64,000 bases of DNA from Sinohyriopsis cumingii. Lineage: Eukaryota; Mollusca; Bivalvia; Unionida; Unionidae. Below are positions 26,626 to 38,929 of this stretch, piece after piece (position 1 is the stretch's first letter; every line of letters starts with the position of its first letter). The position numbers and the translations under genes are program-made. The notes under the pieces are model-generated. The model had not been told where the DNA came from, made no database searches, and worked only from the letters and a program-made list of their open reading frames with translations. Where the stretch lies: NCBI GenBank assembly GCA_028554795.2, contig JAPYKE020000263.1, forward strand, positions 186,001 through 250,000, read 5' to 3'.

Positions 26626-27515
26626 ATTATATCACGAAAGTTTATGTTACCTGGTATAAATAGTTATATTGTCAGCTCAAACGAGTTAATGAAAAGGAAG
26701 AAATAATTATTTATATTTCTAATAAACTTGTGTTTTGTGAAAAATAATCCCTAAAATGAAACTGATAAATATAGCTAGGCAAACTGCGAGAAAAAATCAA
26801 AAATCTAACTTTGCTTTTGATGGCCTAAGGCGAATTCATGACCAAGAGTCCGAAGACAAGGACATAATATAATTTTTGATAGAAAAATTAGCATGTTCAG
26901 TTTTTACTTATCATAAAAATGTTTGTACAGTACAACCGTCTTGAGAGACCTGTACAATGTGTGACCATTTGTGATTTACATCCACAATTGTAATGAACAG
27001 TGGATTTGTTATATATATATATACCAACTATGTGACTGTCTGCTGAACATGACCAGACTCCTTAATGTCTCTAAACATTCTGCATTTTGATGCTACTAAG
27101 AATGAATACAATGCAAAAACAGAGGTTAACACCACCAAACTATATTTATTACTTGGCAACGATGACTGTTTTCAAACTTTTCTTTTTACTACAGACTCCT
27201 AAAATGGCATAGGTCATGCCTGTAATGTTATATATTTTAGTTTGTAAAGAAAACTCAAGTATATTGAGGTTGAGTCAATGTCAACAAGTTTGTTGTAATG
27301 CAAGATATGCATCAAAAGACATTTGGCCATATGTTGCTTGCTGATTGTTAAGAAAGAATTAATTTGTTTATGATAGAGGATGCATTTAACCAATGAATTT
27401 GATAGAATTTCACTGTTACAACAAGTAATATTAGTATGTTCCTACTTGTCTTGATATTCATCAACCATATTATTGAATTCTTATTTTCTTCCTTTTCATG
27501 ATATCCTTCACAATA

Positions 27516-27527
27516 CAGATTGTAAGT
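27516..27527 (+). other. Microexon-like module, triplet ATT
   Basis: CAG-ATT-GTAAGT behind ATATCCTTCACAATACAG. It is the last module of the left block. Confidence 0.52.
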
Positions 27528-28129
27528 ATTGAAACTACAATATTTTTGTTACTTGGTCTAAACTGTCATAGTCATCTCAAAAATAGAAAAAAAGGCTGAA
27601 GAAATATTTCAATTTTGTGGAAAATAATCCCTGAAATAAAACCATTGATAGCAGTATTAGTATGGTTAGTTTATTTTCTTTACTGTAGCAATGTAGGTAC
27701 ATATCTTCTTGAAAGACCTCTGCAATTAGCGACCACTTGTCATTTACGCCCACACTTGTAATGAATGGATCAATTGTGTTCTGTAAACGAACTGAATAAC
27801 CATATACTGAAAATGACCAGGGATCATGATGTCTTGGCAAAATCTACATTTAGGTACTTCTATGAACAGCCGCAACGCACAAACTGAGATATACATAATA
27901 AAACGTTTTATAATCCCTTGTAATCATGATTACTTTCACCATTCTTAAAATAGGCTGGCTACCAATTTATAACGTTTCATAGGTCATGAATATCACGATA
28001 AAAATTGTAGTTTGTAGAAAAGACTAAATTATATGCATATTGTTGATGGACTATGAAATACAGTATTATGTGATTAGAGACAAATACCACTGACCTTGTG
28101 TAACCCTTTGTAAAATCTACTGATTGGAA

Positions 28130-28423
28130 ACTAAACACTTGTGTATATATACGAAAAAGGAAAATAGCTGGAAAAAAGAGTCTGTCAATCGATTTCTACA
28201 TTTGATAGGTTGGGTGTAGTAGTGTTCTAGAAGGAGTAGTACTATACGGTAATATAGACTTTCCCCCTGCTGAATTGGCATGTTAGAGATCGGAGACATG
28301 GCTGATAGATATGGTGCTAGATGAAGGTGTGACAAACAAGTCAGTAATTTGTATGCTATGGAATAAACATGTGATTGTAGAAACATGTCTTTTCCTCTTT
28401 CATTACAAAACCCAAACATTACA
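28130..28423 (+). repeat. Probable 5' LTR (3' part)
   Basis: The region ends CATTACA immediately before a PBS-like TGGCGACGAGC, and contains AATAAA at about 28362 as a likely R-region polyadenylation signal. A stretch around GTAATATAGACTTTC recurs, diverged, at about 32880-32895, which may be a remnant of the 3' LTR. The start is uncertain. Confidence 0.5.
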
Positions 28424-28424
28424 A

Positions 28425-28435
28425 TGGCGACGAGC
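28425..28435 (+). promoter_or_regulatory. Candidate primer-binding site
   Basis: TGGCGACGAGC starts with TGG, the complement of a tRNA CCA end, directly after the LTR terminus, as in many Gypsy elements. I did not identify the tRNA. Confidence 0.5.
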
Positions 28436-29390
28436 ATATGGCTGAAAATGCTGAGGATAATAAGGGAAAAATAAGGACAGTTCTGTCACTCTACTCAGAA
28501 AATCATTACAGACCTGATACCGTGTTGTATTGAAAGTATATATATATCTGATAATGGCAGCAAGTTTGCACATTTTCCCGCCATTCTCAGTCCACGAAAA
28601 TGCACCTGATGTTTGATGGAAGAAGTGGGTGAAACTACTTGATAACCTTCTGATTGGAATGGACATCAGAAACACAAAGCGTAGACGTGCATTGCTTTTA
28701 CACTATGCAGGAGAGGAAGTAAACGATGTTTGAAACGGTCCAAGAGAAGCAGAAGATTATTTAACCGCCGTAGAAAAGTTGGCAAACTATTTCCCACCAA
28801 AGAAGAACCACTAATTTGAAGTCTACACATTTTGGCAAGAAAAACTACAAAATGGATAATTGATTGATGATTTCCACACCAAACTAAGGAGGCTTTCAGC
28901 ATGTGCTACTTCAATGATGTCGACAAAGAAATAAAATCACAAATAATTCAGTGATGTTTGTCAACACGTCTTAGACGTCTTGCTGTCTGTTTTTGAGATG
29001 AACCTAGCACATATTACACTTGCCGTGCCATGGAACTATCTGACAGACAAGCAACATAAATAGAAACATCCGAAAGAGAGAATGCCAATGCCATAACGAA
29101 ACGACGGACACTGAGTCATCTTAGAAACAAGACTCATTTCATTGAGAAAGCTAAAGGCATCAACAGACAACAATATAAAAACCAAACATGCAGAAATTAT
29201 GCTGGCGAATATGGACACAAAGATAAGCAGTGTTCCGCAAAAGGGAGACAATGAAATTTCTGCGAGAAGAAAAAACAATTTGCTAAAGTCTATAGATCAA
29301 GACGCAAGGTAGAAAGCAAAGGTTACTCAAGTAGAACGCCAGCAAAATAGAGGTAGTACATCTGATAGCTCAGGTGTAGAATACACCTTT
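28431..29390 (+). pseudogene. gag remnant of the LTR retrotransposon
   Basis: Heavily frameshifted. Gag-like segments can be followed in alternating frames, ending in a degenerate CCHC zinc knuckle at about 29187-29232 (Cys-x-x-Tyr-x4-His-x4-Cys order, with the second Cys replaced by Tyr). Basic residues follow the knuckle. It cannot make an intact nucleocapsid. Confidence 0.65.
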
Positions 29391-29429
29391 GACCTGCGAA
29401 CTCGAGATAAAGTCAATATTCTAAAACCA

Positions 29430-29900
29430 AAACAGCCTCACACAACGGTAGAACTAGATGGAACACAAATAGAGGTACACAATGACACAGGCTCAAGCAT
29501 CAATGTCATGAACAAGCATACATTTCCAAAGCTGAAACCAAAGCCTAAACTGCAGAAAACAGACACAAATGTATTTGCCTTTGGATCAGAAACGCAATTA
29601 CATATTGTTAGCAAATTTCAAGCCAAGACTGAAACAAAATACAGGACCACTACAGCTCCGTTCTCTGTAACGAAAGGAACTTTTAGAAACCTACTTAGTT
29701 ATGACACAAGCATACAGTTGCAAATAATTCCAAGAATCTGTGCTACAGTGAAGAGCAAGTCTGCAGAATTGTGTAAAAAGTACCAAGATATCTTCAAAAT
29801 AATTGGAAAACTAAAAGACGTACAGATACACATTCACACTGATGATACTGTAACTCAACCCCCATCGACTGGTTCCATTTCATATTCGGAAGAAAGTTAA
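29430..29900 (+). pseudogene. Retroviral-type aspartic protease remnant
   Basis: The active-site motif Asp-Thr-Gly-Ser-Ser begins at about 29484, in the frame of a 130-codon open stretch starting at Met 29508. It is followed by the linker leading to reverse transcriptase, and ends at a stop at 29900 just before the RT segment in another frame. Confidence 0.75.
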
Positions 29901-29904
29901 AAAC

Positions 29905-30600
29905 AAAGATGGCAAGACATGGAGAATTAGACATTATCGAAAAGATAGACAGACCAAATCCGTGGGTATCTCCAATTGTGGTTGCTCACAAACCTAAAAA
30001 CCCTGTCGAAATTATGATCTACGTTGATATACATTTGCCAAATAAGCAGTACTTCGAGAGAGATACATCACACCAGCAAAAGACGACTTTATAGCAGATA
30101 TCAACGGTGCAACCATATTCTCCAAGCATGGCCTAAATTCGGATTACCATCAACTGAAAAATCAATAACTATTACAACATTCTCAAGTCATATTGGACTA
30201 CGAAGATATCAACGTCTCATTTTCTGCAACGGAAATATTTCGAAACACACTCTGTACAGCACCGGAAAGACTGAAAGGCACGCTGAATATTACCGATGAC
30301 ATTCTAGTATTCGATCGCACTTAAGAAGAACATGACGAAAACTAGAGTCTACATTCACACGCATAAAGCAAAAGGGATTGCCACTAAATAAACACAAATG
30401 TGAGTTCCACAAAGGCGAAATTGAGTTCTTTGGATACATTTTCAGCAACGATGGAATTTATCCAGATCCGAAGACAGTGGAAGCAATCAAAAGTGCCACG
30501 ATTCCATCAAACACATCAGAAGTACGCAGTTTCTAGGCATGACAAACTATGTGGGACGATTCATCCTAATTTGTGCAAGACTCAGTGAGCCTCTTCGAGC
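29905..30600 (+). pseudogene. Reverse transcriptase remnant
   Basis: Early RT motifs around Pro-Trp-Val-Ser-Pro-Ile lie near 29960. A Thr-Phe-x-x-His-x-Gly-Leu motif follows near 30178-30205, then the catalytic Asp-Asp (Thr-Asp-Asp-Ile-Leu-Val-Phe) at about 30292-30315. A Phe-Phe-Gly-Tyr-like thumb segment lies near 30425. The frame is broken several times (for example the stops at 30092 and 30300). Confidence 0.85.
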
Positions 30601-30699
30601 CCTAACCAAGCAAAATAAACCATGAGAATGGACTAAAAAAGCACAAAAATGCCTTTGAAAAACTCACACAAGACCTAGCTACTAACACAATAATAGCGT

Positions 30700-31050
30700 A
30701 TTGCGATTCTAATAAGGAAACACAATTAATTGTAGATGCAAGTCCTGTTGGTCTAATCGCGTTATTAACTCAGACTGGAAAGCTCATCGCCTACGCCAAT
30801 AGAGCACGTTCAGATGTGGAAAAACGATATTTACAGACGGAACGTGAAGCACTTGCAACAGATGTGAGCACTTCCATCTGTACCTGTTCGGTCATACGTT
30901 TAAGCTAAGTAGTGACCACAAGACCCTCGTAGTCATTTTCAACAATCCAGAATCGAGAGATGGAGATTGAGATTAGAAGCATACATATTCAAAGTAGTAT
31001 ACAAGCCAGGTAAAACAAATGCAGGAGATTACAGTTCACGACACCCCAAG
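30700..31050 (+). pseudogene. RNase H remnant
   Basis: A conserved Val-Asp-Ala-Ser segment, then Tyr-x-x-Arg-Ala, Glu-Lys-Arg-Tyr-x-Gln-x-Glu, and a Ser-Asp-His-Lys-Thr-Leu segment occur in the order of Gypsy RNase H. The Tyr-Lys-Pro-Gly-Lys-Thr-Asn-Ala-Gly-Asp motif near 31000-31026 is the usual C-terminal signature. The frame is broken near 30865 and 30965. Confidence 0.8.
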
Positions 31051-31349
31051 ACTGTAACTGAATACTATAGGCATTCCGAAATTGCAGAAGCTTATATTCA
31101 GTTCACATTCGTCAATGCTGTACCCAAGGACATGACCGTTGAAGAAATTCGGACGGCTACATGGCCGGACCAAGACCTTCAACATGTTATCAAAGCAAGA
31201 GAATTTGAAAATTGGAACCATTCTTACAAGCAAAACAAAACCTTGGAAACATTTTCATGGCTCAGACATAAACTCACGATAGTTCCAGTTACAAATGGTT
31301 TTGTCCTACTGTGTGACCGGAAGCTAGTAATACTAAAAGTTCTACAAAA

Positions 31350-32430
31350 CAGAGTGACAGAGCTAGCACATGAGGGCCACCAGGGCATAGACAAGAAAAA
31401 CAACTTCGTGAGAAAGTATGGTTTCCTGGTATTGACAAACAAGCAGAGGATTTCTGTCAAAGTTGTATACCATGCCTTGTATCAACGCCAAAGCAAACGA
31501 CAGAGCCAATCAAAATGACAGTTCTACCAGACAGCCCTTGGAGTCAAATTAGCACGGACTTCAGTGGCCCTCTTCCATCAGGAGTCTTCTTAATTGTACT
31601 TGTTGATGACTACTCAAGTTATCCAGTAGTTGAAATTATTAACTCAACATCTGCAAAAACAGCCGTTCTTCAACTTGCAAAATATTTTCAATGTTCTGAA
31701 TACCAGAAGTTGTGAAAATGGATAATGGACCCCCATTCAATGGACAAGAGTTTACAAAGTTTGAAGAATACATGGGATTTAAGCATAGGAAAATCTCAAC
31801 TGTATGGTCTCAAGCCAATGGCGAAGCAGAAAGGTTTATGGGGACTATAGGAAAAACAATCAAAGCCGTTAATGCAGAACGTAATAGCTGGAAACAAAAA
31901 AATTACAACTTTTTACGCATTTACAGATCCACACCTAATGCAGCAGCCAACAAATCTCCAGCCGAATTTATATTTGGACGATAAATGAGAACTAAACTCC
32001 CAAGTATACAAATCAAATAAGACGACAACAAAACTAGGAAGACCGATAAAGAGAAAAAGGAAAAGATGAAGAACTATGCAGATCAAACTAAGAAACCTAA
32101 GAAGTCAAAATTTCAAAGTTTGAGACAGTGTTCTAGTAAAGCAAGCAAAGCGTGACAAGTTGTCAACTCCATTCGAGCCCAAAGTTGGCAACAAAAATAG
32201 ATCAATGATAACAGCGAGAAGAACATCATATAACTAGAAATTCGTCATTTTTCAAGACAGTAAAGAATTTACCCTATATTGCACCATCTGATGACCAGAA
32301 ATATAATGCAGTACGTCTAAAGAAAGATGGTGATAGATGTGACACATATCCAAAATCCGCCATGGCATTAAGATCAAACCAAATCAGAAAACCACCAGAC
32401 TACCTAAAGGAATATGTGTGTGCAAAATAA
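31350..32430 (+). pseudogene. Integrase remnant
   Basis: A degenerate N-terminal zinc region (His-Glu-Gly-His-Gln-Gly) lies near 31368. Catalytic-core Asp residues occur in Thr-Asp-Phe-Ser-Gly-Pro near 31557 and Met-Asp-Asn-Gly near 31718. The Glu is in Gly-Glu-Ala-Glu-Arg-Phe near 31825, in D-D-35-E order. The C-terminal part, with basic and Pro-rich segments, fades out near 32430. A stop at 31713 and several frameshifts break it. Confidence 0.85.
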
Positions 32431-32930
32431 TATAAAACTTTTAAAAGCTTTACCACATACATTGTTTTGTATGATGTTTGCTTATAAATAGTGTAGTATG
32501 TTAAAACTGTAAGCTGTTCTGTAGATCTAGATACTTAACAATAACATGCGTGTCTCATCAAATGGAAATTTAGTTTAACGTAGTGAATTTGAACTCTGCC
32601 ATCAATCAAAACCCAGAATTGTATAGGACTTAGCCGTGAGAACTGTAAATCTACACATCGCTAAGTTGACCATGTTATACTTTATGAACAAGAAAACAAT
32701 CAAAATGCAAATTCTATTACAATCATTAATTTATACTAAGTGAATTTCTGTTGTTATTCAGTGTATTATTATCATTATGACTAGTTCGAAATATGCTGAA
32801 CTGATTTTCAATTTATAAACAAACATTTTAAATCTGAAAGAATCAGAGGAATGTAATGCTATAGAAGAGGTGCTATGCAGTAATATAGACTTTCGAACTG
32901 CTAAATCAGCATCTTCGAGTGCTCTCCTCT

Positions 32931-35900
32931 TGATACTAAAGCCAGCGAATACTCTAGATACTACTTCCTCTCGTGCCTTCCGGTTAGCTCTGTCTGCAGA
33001 ATGATATACTTTGAAATCGAAATATGGGTAATTGCAAGATACTTGCCTTAAAGCAAGTCGGTTGAGTGTGCTGTACAATGGGACGTATAATTCATCTAAA
33101 CATTTGAACTTGTATTTACTTTGCACATTTAGATGCTTTTGGCACACAATTGCATGGGTAGCTAGTGGGTTCCTTCAGATTGCTATATATGTGTTTTACG
33201 TAAGTGCAGGTCTAGTCAATGATAGAAAAAACTCGTACGATTTTGCTGTATGATTTCCGCTACAGTCGGATATATATGGGTAAGTTATTTATAAATAGTT
33301 TAGACGTTTCGTCATAGTTACTGTAAACAACACTTCAATTTGTATTGTATAGGCAGTCTAAGCTTTATTAGAATTTGTTATATGTTTGCTTCAACTTCGT
33401 AATTATTAATAGAGATAACCTTCAAGTACTGATTGAAGTTCTTGTCGGCACATGGCCCATTTCCCACCCACCCACCCTTAAATGCTGCTTTGAATAGTGT
33501 GTAGCTCTGTACGCATACTCGCAGGGTTCATACAGAAGGATGTGTGCCTTGAGACACCTGTATACTGTCTGCTCTATTTTGTCTTACAAATTTGGAACAT
33601 GGGCATGACTAAGTGTAATCTTTGGAACCGTGGGTCATAAAACGAATCTTCAAGTGACGCTTGCTCCGGATGCCAATCTACGAATACATGTCAGACTTGC
33701 ACATTATGGAAAAACGGTTAGTTGGCTGGAGTAATAAGTGGTACTAAATACGTACTCAGTTTTAATACTGACTTCACTTCGGGGATTGACTAGCTCCTCT
33801 ATGAATATCTTATTCAACAAAGATGAGAGCCAGCTGATCATGGTCAGCGACAGCAACGACTCCTCCCTCGCCGTCGCATCATGATCAGACTTTCTTGACA
33901 GAACCATCAGGCCGTTTACCGTTTACCGCATGGATTCGAAAGCGAATCAGCCTTGGAATTTGCCATTAAACTAGAAAGCAATCGTAATAAACCAACGTAG
34001 TTAGTGGCTACGTGGATCAGATAGCGTGTGCCCTTCCCCATCTAAGTGACATAGACATGCCAACTACAATGGTTCTGTTATTCCACGGGCAGATTCTGCC
34101 ATATGACTCTGATCGCTACATGTCAATATCAAAACCAAGTTTCCATAGTTAGCCACCAGATGAACGATGTTTGTCAAGATTACCGACCCCACGTAATACA
34201 GGCACTTTCGTGGATCAGCCTAACCCCCATAGTACTACGAGATGCTTTCTGAAAATGATACCAGTTGTGTGCCCTGGTACTCAGGTGATGTCGCTTCACT
34301 TTCTTATCGATCGGTCCTTCTCAATGGGAACTATGGCTTAGGAACAGCTTGAAAGTTACCTTTTCTCACCGACACAGTCCATCTTACATCTTACATCTTC
34401 CTATCCCAAGAAGGTAAGTCTTTATCCACTACATTGCAGCGATATATAGATCGATTACACATATATTATCTCTCAGGATAGTATGGTCTTTATTTGTGGA
34501 TCACATTTCCCATATCCTGTCTCAGCACAAATAAAAGTACAAAGTCATACTGGACGCTGCAATACCTATCATTTCTGAACAGGTCACGACCACATTCGAT
34601 CTCACCATTTATCCCAAAGGATGAGATATCTTTCTTTCAGATATATGCAGAAGTTACGTGAATCAAAGATCGGCTAACGCGTCTCAACAAAACAACCAAC
34701 TCAATATCATGAAAGATAAACTGTTACTTTTCCAACAAAAGTGGACTATGCCATAGATGTTTGACCATAACAACTAACTACTAACCAAAAGACGAATAAT
34801 GTTTGTGCATTTTACGTAATCAATTCTTAAAAGAATCGCTACAGGTCACGGTTTAGTACCACAGTAAATACATACTATGGGCTCAATGTGATGTCAATCA
34901 TTTGTCACTCAAATCCAAATCAGAAGGTTCTGAGAGAATGGTGGGCCGCTGCTTTAGACAGTCGTTTCCAGTTTCATAATAGATTGCATAGGAGGTGTCA
35001 GCATTGCCACTTTGACCTAGACTCTACAAAATCTGCTCACAAGCTCAATCGTATTTGATAGATCGCACCAACAAGAGCAGCCTTCAGGTCATCAGTCACG
35101 GCAGTCTTTCACTTGTTGCAACTAGAGTTTAGTTATCCTTCTCGATCACTAGCATGAATAAAACTTAAAGCATTTGTTGAAATCTTAGTCAGCAAAGACC
35201 AACAAACATTCACTATTATCGCTGTCGAGTGTCTGCCTGGAAGGGCATTATAGACACATACCACCACATTAGTAGGCTACTTAGATGCTGTCTTGCATGG
35301 TAGGAACAGCGACTCTGTTAAATCACTATGTTAAATTATAGACAAGTCTGCTCTCATCAACATACCATTTATTGTCCCAACATCTGTGCTCTGGCTCTTA
35401 AGGCACAGCTTACCAATAGTACCCCTATGCATCCAGCTCGCTCTTGGTGCAAATAGTCCTGAACATGTAGTTAAAAGCCACGGGTTTGGAGTATTTATAC
35501 GAATAAAAGTACACAGAAATGGATCATTGGACCCCAGTTGCTCTCCATGCCACCATATATATATCACTCAGGTGAATACAGAAACCAATCTAAGTTTTAT
35601 ATATACATGAGGGGACTGTTTACGTGATCCAATATCACGTCTTCCGTCCCCGAATAACTACAGAAACAAGCAATTTGGTGGAAATATATTGCGTAGTACA
35701 ATCACGGTTCCATGCCACTCTACAGACAGTGTATTTTGTGTCCAGTTCCTATTACTCACCAAGAGGAGAAGTTTCGTACATACCACCGTCTAACAGCCCG
35801 AGAGTCCTTAGCTGTCATAATTTCTCATTGCTCACATTTGTTGCCAGTCCTATACTGTTACAATATTGTTGTCCCAATGGCAGTCAAAACTTTGCTCCTT

Positions 35901-36035
35901 TGAGCAAACGGCGCATTGCGGTCCCATATCAGCAATGGGAGAACCTCACCTGGCTTTCGTCATTTGGTCGATTGCAGGTACAACGTTCAAATAACGTTTT
36001 GTACGGGCGCAAGCACAACGATCAGGGGTGCTTTT
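32931..36035. other. Unassigned 3.1-kb stretch
   Basis: The sequence is less AT-rich than the array. It has no array landmarks and no confident coding motif. Short openings occur on both strands (33704-33907 minus, 35331-35567 minus, 35624-36037 plus) but none shows recognisable residues. It may contain a second degraded mobile element. Confidence 0.4.
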
Positions 36036-36170
36036 GATGTCCCACCCAGTCACATTATCCTGACACCAGGCCGAGCAGTCTCAACACTAACCTTAGGTAT
36101 GACTCGGCTGCGATTCGAACCGCAACCTCCCGCATCCGAAACGGACTCTCTAACGACTGGAGCGTTTCTT
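36036..36170 (-). mobile_element. Second tRNA-like repeat (short copy)
   Basis: Starts GATGTCCCACCCAGTCACA, continues TGACACCAGGCCGA, and ends with GATTCGAACCGCAACC, which reads as a reversed box B of a tRNA-like head, then CTCCCGCATCCG. It shares these blocks with 60600-60775 but lacks the middle part. It lies about 0.3 kb before the first right-block module. Confidence 0.75.
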
Positions 36171-36450
36171 TAATAATAATTATCTAATCCTAACATGCAC
36201 ACTCCCTCCCAGCCTCTCCTCAGTTACATCCATATGGAGAGCGTACTTCCAACTTAAGTAGTAATGGTATTTTATGCAAGTGGAGATGACTCAGATAACT
36301 TAGTTTTTTGTTGATAATACGGTGTAGCCTTCGAGCGATTAATTTGCGAGGTAGTAGTATTTCTACTAATTAATGATGCAGTATTATAAAACAAACGTAT
36401 TTTACTACAATTTTTTTATTGTCTTCTGTTTCATTATATCGTACACAAAA

Positions 36451-36462
36451 CAGTAAGTAAGT
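36451..36462 (+). other. Microexon-like module, triplet TAA
   Basis: CAG-TAA-GTAAGT, followed by another TAA. The sequence can also be read as a donor starting directly after CA. If introns are phase 0 this triplet would be a stop, so it may be a terminal or dead module. It is the first module of the right block. Confidence 0.45.
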
Positions 36463-37314
36463 AATACATCTCTCTATTTTCTAACACTTAACCTAAACTT
36501 TCTTTTGCGAGAGAGAGCTAACGATTTTCCAATAACCTTGTTTTGAGTGTAAATAATACCGCGAAAAAAGCAAGAAAATGTCTGCAAAACCTCTGAAAGG
36601 GGAAAAGATCTAATTATACTGTGGACGATTTAATCTAAATCATCAATAACGGGCGGATGACCAACACAAAATTGATGCATGTAATATAAATATTGCATTA
36701 TTTGAGTTTGATTTATTTTTGTTACAATCTTACATTTGTTTGATTGTTCGTTATCATCCAGGATCATAATGTCGATTTATTTGTCGGAATTTTATGTCGG
36801 TATGACCAGAGAAGCAGTGGAATGTCATCAACTTGATCTTGTTGATCAAATTCTATTTGATGTCTGTTCAGAAAAACGGAATCCACCAGAAGAAGCTTTG
36901 TGCATATATAATTGTTTGTATAATTCGATTTCTTATTTCGTTTATCAAACTTTGTTTGAAATAATTTCCATATTTGACTGATATCGAGCCGTATATGATT
37001 ACCTTTTGCAAATATATTGTCGATACGCATTGGTAATATAATATGCATTTCATCATTTGTCTGGATTACATACCAAAATTTACATCTTTATAGATACATG
37101 CATGCATGCATATACATGTACATATACATACAGCTTACAAACATCCACGGATAATAAGATTCAGACATCCTAATCTTTTGGTGCAAGTTTGGTTCAATAC
37201 ACATTGAAATAGATACATATTTTGTTCACTGTTTATAAGAAATTGAGTTAGGCATGCATTGGTAGTATGAAAATATTGAATTTTGTTATCGTTTTCATTA
37301 TATTGTTTGCAAAA

Positions 37315-37326
37315 CAGTTGGTAAGT
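37315..37326 (+). other. Microexon-like module, triplet TTG
   Basis: CAG-TTG-GTAAGT, 864 bp after the previous module, with upstream TTTGCAAAACAG and downstream ATTACATCTC. Confidence 0.58.
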
Positions 37327-38334
37327 ATTACATCTCATCAGTTTCTAAAATTTCTAGAATTGTCATCAATGAAACAGTATATACAAATGAAGAAAATCTT
37401 ATTCCTTTCTTCCAAATAACCCATTTGTGTGTAAAATAATCATTTGAAAATAACACAAGAAACTACGAATATAAGTCTACTTCAGACGACGTAAGTTAAA
37501 TTATAGATCAGACTCAAATGATAAATTGTAGGTACCCTTTTTGATAGCAATTCTGTTATGCTGAGTTTATTTTCTATTCAGTAAAAATGTTAACATTTTT
37601 AGTGAATTTCATTAATTTCTTGTCATTATCCAGCAGGCAGCACTATTGGGTATCTTTCACTGTATGTCATGTAAATTGGTAAAAATATCCAGTAAACCTG
37701 GTCCACTTCAATCAGTTGCATCTCATCAGCACCAGATAATTTGACTTGTTTTATAGTTAGACATCTTTGAATTTATTTTCAATAGTATTTGTATTTTCCC
37801 GAATTACAAGTCTTTGAGAACATATTTTGATTCCTGGTATAATTGTATTTGTTACTTTATTTTTAATACTATTGTTTTGAAACAATTTCTAAGATGTAGT
37901 GCATTTCATCGCTATTTCTAGACTTTGTGCACTATATCAATTAATTTCTGAAACATGCGTTTTCATCCCAAACAAGACGAGCATGACTAATAATCAGGAA
38001 TGCATAACAAAATAAGCATCTTCATGCATCCATCATACACATAAGCGTGAATGTATTATTACATACATTCTACCATAAATATATAGAACAGATCATAGTC
38101 AACGGGACGAAGCTTGCTATAATAAATTTAGACAAGTACATCGAAAGAGATCCAACTATGGTTTGTTAATTTTTAAGAGCGAATTTAGTTGCATTATTAT
38201 AGAAGATATACCTCTAAAGTAAAGTTCATATAATTTGTACGTTGTAACACATATCCTCGTGTTCCTATTTGTATTGATATCAATAATCTTATTAATATTA
38301 TTTTTTTCTCTATTTCATTATATCATTCACGAAA

Positions 38335-38346
38335 CAGATGGTAAGT
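38335..38346 (+). other. Microexon-like module, triplet ATG
   Basis: CAG-ATG-GTAAGT behind TATCATTCACGAAACAG. The unit's downstream arm is cut after ATTGTTA, where a foreign insert with a BED-type zinc-finger fragment begins. Confidence 0.57.
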
Positions 38347-38508
38347 ATTGTTACGACTCAAAAACTATGCAACATAAAGAGCTAAACCAACAGGTTTTGT
38401 AAGTGTTAGGAAATAAATTTGATTATCAACATGAACTTGCAGTGTTTTCTCCAGCAAAGAAAAGAAAACAGAAATGGAAGGAAAATTATGCCGTCATATT
38501 TAGATTTT

Positions 38509-38736
38509 GCGTTTTGAAAATTGTGTAATTGTGATTTTTCTTTTGAGCCTGGAGGTGGCGATGGCATAACAAAGCATGAAAAAGCCAATACACACAAACT
38601 TGTTGATTCATCATTAACAACCCAGCCTGAACCTTCAATGTTTATATATACCAGAGAGTACCTTGCTATCATTGGATCGGAATATCATTTTAGCAAACTT
38701 CTTTTAAAAATGAAAAATTCTTTTTTCTGTTGCTAA
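38509..38736 (+). pseudogene. BED-type zinc-finger fragment
   Basis: In the frame through 38521 the residues read Cys-Asn-Cys-Asp-Phe-Ser, Gly-Gly-Gly-Asp, then Ile-Thr-Lys-His-Glu-Lys-Ala-Asn-Thr-His-Lys. This resembles BED/TTF-type fingers found in hAT-like transposases and ZBED genes. The first zinc-binding Cys position is TGA (38515-38517), a single-base change from TGT or TGC. About 70 codons remain open after it. It is a relic, and the family assignment is by motif shape only. Confidence 0.5.
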
Positions 38737-38898
38737 TGTTGCTGGCGATTTTTCCAGAGATCGAAATTTAAAGAATTACTAGTGTGCTAGACCTAAACAG
38801 TTTCGTAAGACAAAATCGCAAAGAAGTCAGATTATTGATGAACGATGGTGCATTTCAATTGATAATAATTATTAAAACAAACATGGTATGGAAAAGGC

Positions 38899-38907
38899 TG
38901 CTATAAA
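38899..38907 (+). promoter_or_regulatory. TATA-like box
   Basis: CTATAAATAG lies about 30 bp upstream of the hairpin arm that starts at 38930. The spacing is suggestive of a promoter; function is unproven. Confidence 0.3.
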
Positions 38908-38929
38908 TAGCCCGTTTCTGCATGTGAGC

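Larger units (their letters stand above)
28100..32930 (+). mobile_element. Decayed Ty3/Gypsy LTR retrotransposon
   Basis: Gag, protease, reverse transcriptase, RNase H and integrase remains lie in that order on the + strand, broken by many stops and frameshifts. The pol order and motifs fit the Ty3/Gypsy class (Metaviridae), probably a Mag or K02A2.6-like lineage. It lies between the left and right array blocks. The 3' LTR is not clearly recoverable, so the boundaries are approximate. Confidence 0.85.
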
